From assembly GCA_030522415.1 (NCBI GenBank), contig JAMASW010000031.1, positions 703,993-767,992 on the forward strand: DNA of 64,000 bases. The letters are read 5' to 3'. Below, one piece after another: positions 12,701-25,700 of the stretch. Below the pieces are notes generated by a model that was not told where the DNA came from, made no database searches, and was given only the letters and a program-made list of their open reading frames with translations. Source of the stretch: Channallabes apus. Taxonomy: Eukaryota; Chordata; Actinopteri; Siluriformes; Clariidae. A program made the translations under genes and the position numbers. Every line of letters begins with the position of its first letter. Within the stretch, counting starts at the first letter, position 1.

Positions 12701-13108
12701 TTTGCTGCGTTCTTAGCTCTGTACGAGCTCAGGAAAGCGGTTTTCTCACACAACTAATGTATAGTTATGTAAAACAAACAAAATCAGTTTGTATTCATTT
12801 TTCTGGAACAAAATGCGAAAAAGAATGAAAAAAAAGTTGTTTTTCAACATGTATACAAAGAATGCATTAATGTATTGAAAATGATCATCTCTTCCACTTT
12901 CATGCACAAGACGGTGAGATAAAGCGTTTGCTGCGTTCTTAGCTCTGTACGAGCTCAGGAAAGCGGTTTTCTCACACAACTAATGCATAGTTATGTAAAA
13001 CAAACAAAATCAGTTTGAATTCATTTTTCTGGAACAAAATGAGAAAAAGAATAACAAAAAAGTTGTTTTTCAACATGTATTCAAAGAATGCATTAATGTA
13101 TTGAAAAT
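9719..13108. repeat. HOR-A copy 2 (15 monomers, 3390 bp)
   Basis: Collinear with 6555-9718 but one type-Y monomer longer. The T212A monomer recurs at 9930. Two late private variants are useful tags: C15A at 12671, and T136A at 13022, which helps create an EcoRI site (GAATTC) at 13017. Both recur in the next copy, showing that the end of this unit was duplicated. Confidence 0.85.
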
Positions 13109-15269
13109 GATCATCTCTTCCACTTTCATGCACAACACGGTGAGATAAAGCGTTCGCTGCGTTCTTAGCTCTGTACGAGCTCAGGAAAGCGGTTTTCTCA
13201 CACAACTAACGTATAGTTATGTAAAACAAACAAAATCAGTTTGTATTCATTTTTCTGGAACAAAATGAGGATCAGAATAACAAAAAAGTTGTTTGTCAAC
13301 ATGTATACAAAGAATGCATAAATGTATTGAAAATGATCATCTCTTCCACTTTCATGCACAACACGCTGAGATAAAGCGTTTGCTGCGTTCTTAGCTCTGT
13401 ACGAGCCCAGGAAAGCGGTTTTCTCACACAACTAATGCATAGTTATATAAAACAAACAAAATCAGTTTGTATTCATTTCTCTGAAACAAAATGCGAAAAA
13501 GAATAACAAAAAAGTTGTTTTTCAACATGTATACAAAGAATGCATTAATGTATTGAAAATGATCATCTCTTCCACTTTCATGCACAAGACGGTGAGATAA
13601 AGCGTTTGCTGCGTTCTTAGCTCTGTACGAGCTCAGGAAAGCGGTTTTTCAACATGTATACAAAGAATGCATTAATGTATTGAAAATGATCATCTCTTCC
13701 ACTTTCATGCACAAGACGGTGAGATAAAGCGTTTGCTGCGTTCTTAGCTCTGTACGAGCTCAGGAAAGCGGTTTTCTCACACAACTAATGCATAGTTATG
13801 TAAAACAAACAAAATCAGTTTGTATTCATTTTTCTGGAACAAAATGAGAAAAAGAATAACAAAAAAGTTGTTTTTCAACATGTATTCAAAGAATGCATTA
13901 ATGTATTGAAAATGATCATCTCTTCCACTTTCATGCACAACACGCTGAGATAAAGCGTTTGCTGCGTTCTTAGCTCTGTACGAGCCCAGGAAAGCGGTTT
14001 TCTCACACAACTAATGCATAGTTATATAAAACAAACAAAATCAGTTTGTATTCATTTCTCTGAAACAAAATGCGAAAAAGAATAACAAAAAAGTTGTTTT
14101 TCAACATGTATACAAAGAATGCATTAATGTATTGAAAATGATCATCTCTTCCACTTTCATGCACAAGACGGTGAGATAAAGCGTTTGCTGCGTTCTTAGC
14201 TCTGTACGAGCTCAGGAAAGCGGTTTTCTCACACAACTAATGCATAGTTATGTAAAACAAACAAAATCAGTTTGTATTCATTTTTCTGGAACAAAATGAG
14301 AAAAAGAATAACAAAAAAGTTGTTTTTCAACATGTATTCAAAGAATGCATTAATGTATTGAAAATGATCATCTCTTCCACTTTCATGCACAACACGCTGA
14401 GATAAAGCGTTTGCTGCGTTCTTAGCTCTGTACGAGCCCAGGAAAGCGGTTTTCTCACACAACTAATGCATAGTTATGTAAAACAAACAAAATCAGTTTG
14501 TATTCATTTCTCTGAAACAAAATGCGAAAAAGAATAACAAAAAAGTTGTTTTTCAACATGTATACAAAGAATGCATTAATGTATTGAAAATGATCATCTC
14601 TTCCAATTTCATGCACAAGACGGTGAGATAAAGCGTTTGCTGCGTTCTTAGCTCTGTACGAGCTCAGGAAAGCGGTTTTCTCACACAACTAATGTATAGT
14701 TATGTAAAACAAACAAAATCAGTTTGTATTCATTTTTCTGGAACAAAATGCGAAAAAGAATTAAAAAAAAGTTGTTTTTCAACATGTATACAAAGAATGC
14801 ATTAATGTATTGAAAATGATCATCTCTTCCACTTTCATGCACAAGACGGTGAGATAAAGCGTTTGCTGCGTTCTTAGCTCTGTACGAGCTCAGGAAAGCG
14901 GTTTTCTCACACAACTAATGCATAGTTATGTAAAACAAACAAAATCAGTTTGTATTCATTTTTCTGGAACAAAATGAGAAAAAGAATAACAAAAAAGTTG
15001 TTTTTCAACATGTATACAAAGAATGCATTAATGTATTGAAAATGATCATCTCTTCCACTTTCATGCACAAGACGGTGAGATAAAGCGTTTGCTGCGTTCT
15101 TAGCTCTGTACGAGCTCAGGAAAGCGGTTTTCTCACACAACTAATGCATAGTTATGTAAAACAAACAAAATCAGTTTGAATTCATTTTTCTGGAACAAAA
15201 TGAGAAAAAGAATAACAAAAAAGTTGTTTTTCAACATGTATTCAAAGAATGCATTAATGTATTGAAAAT
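13109..15269. repeat. HOR-A copy 3 (9 monomers plus a truncated one, 2161 bp)
   Basis: Opens with the T212A monomer (13320), then a type-Y monomer, then the 127-bp truncated monomer at 13561. It resumes in the dimer part of the unit, so the two G221A monomers and the following members of copies 1 and 2 are missing. C15A recurs at 14606 and the GAATTC site at 15178. The spacings to copy 2 are 1935 and 2161 bp, so one extra 226-bp monomer lies between these tags here. Confidence 0.85.
13561..13687. repeat. Truncated monomer, 127 bp (99-bp internal deletion)
   Basis: Monomer positions 85-183 are missing. The junction reads GCGGTTTTTCAACATG at about 13641, joining GCGG (81-84) to TTTTTCAAC (184 onward). 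TTTT occurs at both ends of the deleted segment, giving a four-base microhomology. The left part carries G28/G32/T73 and the right part A199 and G221. The identical junction occurs in the monomer at 60688, with different flanking variants. Confidence 0.95.
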
Positions 15270-17754
15270 GATCATCTCTTCCACTTTCATGCACAACACG
15301 GTGAGATAAAGCGTTCGCTGCGTTCTTAGCGCTGTACGAGCTCAGGAAAGCGGTTTTCTCACACAACTAACGTATAGTTATGTAAAACAAACAAAATCAG
15401 TTTGTATTCATTTTTCTGGAACAAAATGAGGATCAGAATAACAAAAAAGTTGTTTGTCAACATGTATACAAAGAATGCATAAATGTATTGAAAATGATCA
15501 TCTCTTCCACTTTCATGCACAACACGCTGAGATAAAGCGTTTGCTGCGTTCTTAGCTCTGTACGAGCCCAGGAAAGCGGTTTTCTCACACAACTAATGCA
15601 TAGTTATATAAAACAAACAAAATCAGTTTGTATTCATTTCTCTGAAACAAAATGCGAAAAAGAATAACAAAAAAGTTGTTTTTCAACATGTATACAAAGA
15701 ATGCATTAATGTATTGAAAATGATCATCTCTTCCACTTTCATGCACAAGACGGTGAGATAAAGCGTTTGCTGCGTTCTTAGCTCTGTACGAGCTCAGGAA
15801 AGCGGTTTTCTCACACAACTAATGTATAGCTATGTAAAACAAACAAAATCAGTTTGTATTCATTTTTCTGGAACAAAATGAGAAAAAGAATAACAAAAAA
15901 GTTGTTTTTCAACATGTATTCAAAGAATGCATTAATGTATTGAAAATGATCATCTCTTCCACTTTCATGCACAACACGCTGAGATAAAGCGTTTGCTGCG
16001 TTCTTAGCTCTGTACGAGCCCAGGAAAGCGGTTTTCTCACACAACTAATGCATAGTTATATAAAACAAACAAAATCAGTTTGTATTCATTTCTCTGAAAC
16101 AAAATGCGAAAAAGAATAACAAAAAAGATGTTTTTCAACATGTATACAAAGAATGCATTAATGTATTGAAAATGATCATCTCTTCCACTTTCATGCACAA
16201 GACGGTGAGATAAAGCGTTTGCTGCGTTCTTAGCTCTGTACGAGCTCAGGAAAGCGGTTTTCTCACACAACTAATGCATAGTTATGTAAAACAAACAAAA
16301 TCAGTTTGTATTCATTTTTTGGAACAAAATGAGAAAAAGAATAACAAAAAAGTTGTTTTTCAACATGTATACAAAGAATGCATTAATGTATTGAAAATGA
16401 TCATCTCTTCCACTTTCATGCACAACACGGTGAGATAAAGCGTTTGCTGCGTTCTTAGCTCTGTACGAGCTCAGGAAAGCGGTTTTCTCACACAACTAAT
16501 GCATAGTTATGTAAAACAAACAAAATCAGTTTGTATTCATTTTTCTGGAACAAAATGCGAAAAAGAATAACAAAAAAGTTGTTTTTCAACATGTATTCAA
16601 AGAATGCATTAATGTATTAAAAATGATCATCTCTTCCACTTTCATGCACAAGACGGTGAGATAAAGCGTTTGCTGCGTTCTTAGCTCTGTACGAGCTCAG
16701 GAAAGCGGTTTTCTCACACAACTAATGCATAGTTATGTAAAACAAACAAAATCAGTTTGTATTCATTTTTCTGGAACAAAATGCGAAAAAGAATAACAAA
16801 AAAGTTGTTTTTCAACATGTATACAAAGAATGCATTAATGTATTGAAAATGATCATCTCTTCCACTTTCATGCACAAGACGGTGAGATAAAGCGTTTGCT
16901 GCGTTCTTAGCTCTGTACGAGCTCAGGAAAGCGGTTTTCTCACACAACTAATGTATAGTTATGTAAAACAAACAAAATCAGTTTGTATTCATTTTTCTGG
17001 AACAAAATGAGAAAAAGAATAACAAAAAAGTTGTTTTTCAACATGTATTCAAAGAATGCATTAATGTATTGAAAATGATCATCTCTTCCACTTTCATGCA
17101 CAACACGGTGAGATAAAGCGTTAGCTGCGTTCTTAGCGCTGTACGAGCTCAGGAAAGCGGTTTTCTCACACAACTAACGTATAGTTATGTAAAACAAACA
17201 AAATCAGTTTGTATTCATTTTTCTGGAACAAAATGAGAAACAGAATAACAAAAAAGTTGTTTGTCAACATGTATACAAAGAATGCATTAATGTATTGAAA
17301 ATGATCATCTCTTCCACTTTCATGCACAACACGGTGAGATAAAGCGTTTGTTGCGTTCTTAGCTCTGTACGACCTCAGGAAAGCGGTTTTCTCACACAAC
17401 TAATGTATAGTTATGTAAAACAAACAAAATGAGTTTGTATTCATTTTTCTGGAACAAAATGAGAAAAAGAATAACAAAAAAGTTGTTTTTCAACATGTAT
17501 TCAAAGAATGCATTAATGTATTGAAAATGATCATCTCTTCCACTTTCATGCACAACACGCTGAGATAAAGCGTTTGCTGCGTTCTTAGCTCTGTACGAGC
17601 CCAGGAAAGCGGTTTTCTCACACAACTAATGCATAGTTATATAAAACAAACAAAATCAGTTTGTATTCATTTCTCTGAAACAAAATGCGAAAAAGAATAA
17701 CAAAAAAGTTGTTTTTCAACATGTATACAAAGAATGCATTAATGTATTGAAAAT
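15270..17754. repeat. HOR-A copy 4 (11 monomers, 2485 bp)
   Basis: Starts with the T212A monomer (15481). It continues with type Y, type H, a T181A type-Y monomer, the 225-bp monomer at 16174, a G221A monomer, and then the same series as copies 1 and 2 (C160, C102/AAACAG, C71/G129, type Y). The T181A plus 225-bp pair replaces one of the two G221A monomers of the earlier copies. It is the first appearance of a module that returns in HOR-B. Confidence 0.82.
16174..16398. repeat. 225-bp monomer (loss of C147)
   Basis: The normal ATTTTTCTGG at 141-150 reads ATTTTTTGG here, a single-base deletion (about 16314-16321). It follows a monomer with T181A. The deletion shifts and shortens the minus-strand reading frame. 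Related copies lie at 18207, 19110, 31087, 35380, 41933 and 42835. Confidence 0.95.
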
Positions 17755-18657
17755 GATCATCTCTTCCACTTTCATGCACAAGACGGTGAGATAAAGCGTT
17801 TGCTGCGTTCTTAGCTCTGTACGAGCTCAGGAAAGCGGTTTTCTCACACAACTAACGTATAGTTATGTAAAACAAACAAAATCAGTTTGTATTCATTTTT
17901 CTGGAACAAAATGAGGATCAGAATAACAAAAAAGTTGTTTGTCAACATGTATACAAAGAATGCATAAATGTATTGAAAATGATCATCTCTTCCACTTTCA
18001 TGCACAACACGCTGAGATAAAGCGTTTGCTGCGTTCTTAGCTCTGTACGAGCCCAGGAAAGCGGTTTTCTCACACAACTAATGCATAGTTATATAAAACA
18101 AACAAAATCAGTTTGTATTCATTTCTCTGAAACAAAATGCGAAAAAGAATAACAAAAAAGATGTTTTTCAACATGTATACAAAGAATGCATTAATGTATT
18201 GAAAATGATCATCTCTTCCACTTTCATGCACAAGACGGTGAGATAAAGCGTTTGCTGCGTTCTTAGCTCTGTACGAGCTCAGGAAAGCGGTTTTCTCACA
18301 CAACTAATGCATAGTTATGTAAAACAAACAAAATCAGTTTGTATTCATTTTTTGGAACAAAATGAGAAAAAGAATAACAAAAAAGTTGTTTTTCAACATG
18401 TATACAAAGAATGCATTAATGTATTGAAAATGATCATCTCTTCCACTTTCATGCACAACACGCTGAGATAAAGCGTTTGCTGCGTTCTTAGCTCTGTACG
18501 AGCTCAGGAAAGCGGTTTTCTCACACAACTAATGCATAGTTATATAAAACAAACAAAATCAGTTTGTATTCATTTCTCTGAAACAAAATGCGAAAAAGAA
18601 TAACAAAAAAGTTGTTTTTCAACATGTATACAAAGAATGCATTAATGTATTGAAAAT
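17755..18657. repeat. 903-bp tandem duplication, copy 1 (4 monomers)
   Basis: Four monomers: T212A (17966), T181A type Y, the 225-bp monomer at 18207, and type Y. The next 903 bp repeat the first three in order, with the same one-base deletion. The length is 4 x 226 minus 1, so the deletion was present before the duplication. Confidence 0.9.
18207..18431. repeat. 225-bp monomer (loss of C147)
   Basis: Same C147 loss as at 16174, seen near 18347-18354. Part of the first copy of the 903-bp duplication. Confidence 0.95.
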
Positions 18658-19560
18658 GATCATCTCTTCCACTTTCATGCACAAGACGGTGAGATAAAGC
18701 GTTTGCTGCGTTCTTAGCTCTGTACGAGCTCAGGAAAGCGGTTTTCTCACACAACTAACGTATAGTTATGTAAAACAAACAAAATCAGTTTGTATTCATT
18801 TTTCTGGAACAAAATGAGGATCAGAATAACAAAAAAGTTGTTTGTCAACATGTATACAAAGAATGCATAAATGTATTGAAAATGATCATCTCTTCCACTT
18901 TCATGCACAACACGCTGAGATAAAGCGTTTGCTGCGTTCTTAGCTCTGTACGAGCCCAGGAAAGCGGTTTTCTCACACAACTAATGCATAGTTATATAAA
19001 ACAAACAAAATCAGTTTGTATTCATTTCTCTGAAACAAAATGCGAAAAAGAATAACAAAAAAGATGTTTTTCAACATGTATACAAAGAATGCATTAATGT
19101 ATTGAAAATGATCATCTCTTCCACTTTCATGCACAAGACGGTGAGATAAAGCGTTTGCTGCGTTCTTAGCTCTGTACGAGCTCAGGAAAGCGGTTTTCTC
19201 ACACAACTAATGCATAGTTATGTAAAACAAACAAAATCAGTTTGTATTCATTTTTTGGAACAAAATGAGAAAAAGAATAACAAAAAAGTTGTTTTTCAAC
19301 ATGTATACAAAGAATGCATTAATGTATTGAAAATGATCATCTCTTCCACTTTCATGCACAACACGCTGAGATAAAGCGTTTGCTGCGTTCTTAGCTCTGT
19401 ACGAGCTCAGGAAAGCGGTTTTCTCACACAACTAATGCATAGTTATGTAAAACAAACAAAATCAGTTTGTATTCATTTTTCTGGAACAAAATGAGAAAAA
19501 GAATAACAAAAAAGTTGTTTTTCAACATGTATTCAAAGAATGCATTAATGTATTGAAAAT
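18658..19560. repeat. 903-bp tandem duplication, copy 2
   Basis: Repeats 17755-18657: T212A at 18869, T181A, and the 225-bp monomer at 19110. The fourth monomer differs, being type H here and type Y in copy 1, so the exchange point lies around monomer position 100 of that unit. Confidence 0.88.
19110..19334. repeat. 225-bp monomer (loss of C147)
   Basis: Same C147 loss, near 19250-19257. It lies exactly 903 bp after the copy at 18207. Confidence 0.95.
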
Positions 19561-19786
19561 GATCATCTCTTCCACTTTCATGCACAACACGCTGAGATAA
19601 AGCGTTTGCTGCGTTCTTAGCTCTGTACGAGCCCAGGAAAGCGGTTTTCTCACACAACTAATGCATAGTTATATAAAACAAACAAAATCAGTTTGTATTC
19701 ATTTCTCTGAAACAAAATGCGAAAAAGAATAACAAAAAAGTTGTTTTTCAACATGTATACAAAGAATGCATTAATGTATTGAAAAT
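19561..19786. repeat. Type-Y monomer joining HOR-A and HOR-B
   Basis: A single monomer with C28/C32/C73 on the left and A113, C145/A150, C160 and A199 on the right. Equivalent type-Y monomers precede each later G65T monomer (27697, 31538, 35831), so it probably belongs to the HOR-B cycle. Confidence 0.75.
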
Positions 19787-22700
19787 GATCATCTCTTCCA
19801 CTTTCATGCACAAGACGGTGAGATAAAGCGTTTGCTGCGTTCTTAGCTCTTTACGAGCTCAGGAAAGCGGTTTTCTCACACAACTAAAGCATAGTTATGT
19901 AAAACAAACAAAATCAGTTTGTATTCATTTTTCTGGAACAAAATGAGAAAAAGAATAACAAAAAAGTTGTTTTTCAACATGTATACAAAGAATGCATTAA
20001 TGTATTGAAAATGATCATCTCTTCCACTTTCATGCACAACACGGTGAGATAAAGCGTTTGCTGCGTTCTTAGCTCTGTACGACCTCAGGAAAGCGGTTTT
20101 CTCACACAACTAATGTATAGTTATGTAAAACAAACAAAATGAGTTTGTATTCATTTTTCTGGAACAAAATGAGAAAAAGAATAACAAAAAAGTTGTTTTT
20201 CAACATGTATTCAAAGAATGCATTAATGTATTGAAAATGATCATCTCTTCGACTTTCATGCACAACACGGTGAGATAAAGCGTTAGCTGCGTTCTTAGCG
20301 CTGTACGAGCTCAGGAAAGCGGTTTTCTCACACAACTAACGTATAGTTATGTAAAACAAACAAAATCAGTTTGTATTCATTTTTCTGGAACAAAATGAGA
20401 AACAGAATAACAAAAAAGTTGTTTGTCAACATGTATACAAAGAATGCATTAATGTATTGAAAATGATCATCTCTTCCACTTTCATGCACAACACGGTGAG
20501 ATAAAGCGTTTGCTGCGTTCTTAGCTCTGTACGACCTCAGGAAAGCGGTTTTCTCACACAACTAATGTATAGTTATGTAAAACAAACAAAATGAGTTTGT
20601 ATTCATTTTTCTGGAACAAAATGAGAAAAAGAATAACAAAAAAGTTGTTTTTCAACATGTATTCAAAGAATGCATTAATGTATTGGAAATGATCATCTCT
20701 TCCACTTTCATGCACAACACGGTGAGATAAAGCGTTTGCTGCGTTCTTAGCTCTGTACGAGCTCAGGAAAGCGGTTTTCTCACACAACTAACGTATAGTT
20801 ATGTAAAACAAACAAAATCAGTTTGTATTCATTTTTCTGGAACAAAATGAGGATCAGAATAACAAAAAAGTTGTTTGTCAACATGTATACAAAGAATGCA
20901 TTAATGTATTGAAAATGATCATCTCTTCCACTTTCATGCACAACACGGTGAGATAAAGCGTTTGCTGCGTTCTTAGCTCTGTACGACCTCAGGAAAGCGG
21001 TTTTCTCACACAACTAATGTATAGTTATGTAAAACAAACAAAATGAGTTTGTATTCATTTTTCTGGAACAAAATGAGAAAAAGAATAACAAAAAAGTTGT
21101 TTTTCAACATGTATTCAAAGAATGCATTAATGTATTGAAAATGATCATCTCTTCCACTTTCATGCACAACACGGTGAGATAAAGCGTTTGCTGCGCTCTT
21201 AGCTCTGTACGAGCTCAGGAAAGCGGTTTTCTCACACAACTAATGCATAGTTATATAAAACAAACAAAATCAGTTTGTATTCATTTCTCTGAAACAAAAT
21301 GAGAAAAAGAACAACAAAAAAGTTGTTTTTCAACATGTATACAAAGAATGCATTAATGTATTGAAAATGATCATCTCTTCCACTTTCATGCACAAGACGG
21401 TGAGATAAAGCGTTTGCTGCGTTCTTAGCTCTGTACGAGCTCAGGAAAGCGGTTTTCTCACACAACTAATGTATAGTTATGTAAAACAAACAAAATCAGT
21501 TTGTATTCATTTTTCTGGAACAAAATGAGAAAAAGAATAACAAAAAAGTTGTTTTTCAACATGTATTCAAAGAATGCATTAATGTATTGAAAATGATCAT
21601 CTCTTCCACTTTCATGCACAACACGGTGAGATAAAGCGTTTGCTGCGTTCTTAGCTCTGTACGAGCTCAGGAAAGCGGTTTTCTCACACAACTAACGTAT
21701 AGTTATGTAAAACAAACAAAATCAGTTTGTATTCATTTTTCTGGAACAAAATGAGGATCAGAATAACAAAAAAGTTGTTTGTCAACATGTATACAAAGAA
21801 TGCATTAATGTATTGAAAATGATCATCTCTTCCACTTTCATGCACAACACGGTGAGATAAAGCGTTTGCTGCGTTCTTAGCTCTGTACGACCTCAGGAAA
21901 GCGGTTTTCTCACACAACTAATGTATAGTTATGTAAAACAAACAAAATGAGTTTGTATTCATTTTTCTGGAACAAAATGAGAAAAAGAATAACAAAAAAG
22001 TTGTTTTTCAACATGTATTCAAAGAATGCATTAATGTATTGAAAATGATCATCTCTTCCACTTTCATGCACAACACGGTGAGATAAAGCGTTTGCTGCGC
22101 TCTTAGCTCTGTACGAGCTCAGGAAAGCGGTTTTCTCACACAACTAATGCATAGTTATATAAAACAAACAAAATCAGTTTGTATTCATTTCTCTGAAACA
22201 AAATGAGAAAAAGAACAACAAAAAAGTTGTTTTTCAACATGTATACAAAGAATGCATTAATGTATTGAAAATGATCATCTCTTCCACTTTCATGCACAAG
22301 ACGGTGAGATAAAGCGTTTGCTGCGTTCTTAGCTCTGTACGAGCTCAGGAAAGCGGTTTTCTCACACAACTAATGCATAGTTATGTAAAACAAACAAAAT
22401 CAGTTTGTATTCATTTTTCTGGAACAAAATGCGAAAAAGAATAACAAAAAAGTTGTTTTTCAACATGTATACAAAGAATGCATTAATGTATTGAAAATGA
22501 TCATCTCTTCCACTTTCATGCACAAGACGGTGAGATAAAGCGTTTGCTGCGTTCTTAGCTCTGTACGAGCTCAGGAAAGCGGTTTTCTCACACAACTAAT
22601 GTATAGTTATGTAAAACAAACAAAATCAGTTTGTATTCATTTTTCTGGAACAAAATGCGAAAAAGAATTAAAAAAAAGTTGTTTTTCAACATGTATACAA

Positions 22701-25700
22701 AGAATGCATTAATGTATTGAAAATGATCATCTCTTCCACTTTCATGCACAACACGGTGAGATAAAGCGTTTGCTGCGTTCTTAGCTCTGTACGACCTCAG
22801 GAAAGCGGTTTTCTCACACAACTAATGTATAGTTATGTAAAACAAACAAAATGAGTTTGTATTCATTTTTCTGGAACAAAATGAGAAAAAGAATAACAAA
22901 AAAGTTGTTTTTCAACATGTATTCAAAGAATGCATTAATGTATTGAAAATGATCATCTCTTCCACTTTCATGCACAACACGGTGAGATAAAGCGTTTGCT
23001 GCGTTCTTAGCTCTGTACGAGCTCAGGAAAGCGGTTTTCTCACACAACTAACGTATAGTTATGTAAAACAAACAAAATCAGTTTGTATTCATTTTTCTGG
23101 AACAAAATGAGGATCAGAATAACAAAAAAGTTGTTTGTCAACATGTATACAAAGAATGCATTAATGTATTGAAAATGATCATCTCTTCCACTTTCATGCA
23201 CAACACGGTGAGATAAAGCGTTTGCTGCGTTCTTAGCTCTGTACGACCTCAGGAAAGCGGTTTTCTCACACAACTAATGTATAGTTATGTAAAACAAACA
23301 AAATGAGTTTGTATTCATTTTTCTGGAACAAAATGAGAAAAAGAATAACAAAAAAGTTGTTTTTCAACATGTATTCAAAGAATGCATTAATGTATTGAAA
23401 ATGATCATCTCTTCCACTTTCATGCACAACACGGTGAGATAAAGCGTTTGCTGCGCTCTTAGCTCTGTACGAGCTCAGGAAAGCGGTTTTCTCACACAAC
23501 TAATGCATAGTTATATAAAACAAACAAAATCAGTTTGTATTCATTTCTCTGAAACAAAATGAGAAAAAGAACAACAAAAAAGTTGTTTTTCAACATGTAT
23601 ACAAAGAATGCATTAATGTATTGAAAATGATCATCTCTTCCACTTTCATGCACAAGACGGTGAGATAAAGCGTTTGCTGCGTTCTTAGCTCTGTACGAGC
23701 TCAGGAAAGCGGTTTTCTCACACAACTAATGCATAGTTATGTAAAACAAACAAAATCAGTTTGTATTCATTTTTCTGGAACAAAATGCGAAAAAGAATAA
23801 CAAAAAAGTTGTTTTTCAACATGTATACAAAGAATGCATTAATGTATTGAAAATGATCATCTCTTCCACTTTCATGCACAAGACGGTGAGATAAAGCGTT
23901 TGCTGCGTTCTTAGCTCTGTACGAGCTCAGGAAAGCGGTTTTCTCACACAACTAATGTATAGTTATGTAAAACAAACAAAATCAGTTTGTATTCATTTTT
24001 CTGGAACAAAATGCGAAAAAGAATTAAAAAAAAGTTGTTTTTCAACATGTATACAAAGAATGCATTAATGTATTGAAAATGATCATCTCTTCCACTTTCA
24101 TGCACAAGACGGTGAGATAAAGCGTTTGCTGCGTTCTTAGCTCTGTACGAGCTCAGGAAAGCGGTTTTCTCACACAACTAATGCATAGTTATGTAAAACA
24201 AACAAAATCAGTTTGTATTCATTTTTCTGGAACAAAATGAGAAAAAGAATAACAAAAAAGTTGTTTTTCAACATGTATACAAAGAATGCATTAATGTATT
24301 GAAAATGATCATCTCTTCCACTTTCATGCACAAGACGGTGAGATAAAGCGTTTGCTGCGTTCTTAGCTCTGTACGAGCTCAGGAAAGCGGTTTTCTCACA
24401 CAACTAATGCATAGTTATGTAAAACAAACAAAATCAGTTTGTATTCATTTTTCTGGAACAAAATGAGAAAAAGAATAACAAAAAAGTTGTTTTTCAACAT
24501 GTATTCAAAGAATGCATTAATGTATTGAAAATGATCATCTCTTCCACTTTCATGCACAACACGGTGAGATAAAGCGTTCGCTGCGTTCTTAGCGCTGTAC
24601 GAGCTCAGGAAAGCGGTTTTCTCACACAACTAATGTATAGTTATGTAAAACAAACAAAATCAGTTTGTATTCATTTTTCTGGAACAAAATGAGGATCAGA
24701 ATAACAAAAAAGTTGTTTGTCAACATGTATACAAAGAATGCATAAATGTATTGAAAATGATCATCTCTTCCACTTTCATGCACAACACGCTGAGATAAAG
24801 CGTTTGCTGCGTTCTTAGCTCTGTACGAGCCCAGGAAAGCGGTTTTCTCACACAACTAATGCATAGTTATATAAAACAAACAAAATCAGTTTGTATTCAT
24901 TTTTCTGGAACAAAATGCGAAAAAGAATTAAAAAAAAGTTGTTTTTCAACATGTATACAAAGAATGCATTAATGTATTGAAAATGATCATCTCTTCCACT
25001 TTCATGCACAACACGGTGAGATAAAGCGTTTGCTGCGTTCTTAGCTCTGTACGACCTCAGGAAAGCGGTTTTCTCACACAACTAATGTATAGTTATGTAA
25101 AACAAACAAAATGAGTTTGTATTCATTTTTCTGGAACAAAATGAGAAAAAGAATAACAAAAAAGTTGTTTTTCAACATGTATTCAAAGAATGCATTAATG
25201 TATTGAAAATGATCATCTCTTCCACTTTCATGCACAACACGGTGAGATAAAGCGTTTGCTGCGTTCTTAGCTCTGTACGAGCTCAGGAAAGCGGTTTTCT
25301 CACACAACTAACGTATAGTTATGTAAAACAAACAAAATCAGTTTGTATTCATTTTTCTGGAACAAAATGAGGATCAGAATAACAAAAAAGTTGTTTGCCA
25401 ACATGTATACAAAGAATGCATTAATGTATTGAAAATGATCATCTCTTCCACTTTCATGCACAACACGGTGAGATAAAGCGTTTGCTGCGTTCTTAGCTCT
25501 GTACGACCTCAGGAAAGCGGTTTTCTCACACAACTAATGTATAGTTATGTAAAACAAACAAAATGAGTTTGTATTCATTTTTCTGGAACAAAATGAGAAA
25601 AAGAATAACAAAAAAGTTGTTTTTCAACATGTATTCAAAGAATGCATTAATGTATTGAAAATGATCATCTCTTCCACTTTCATGCACAACACGGTGAGAT

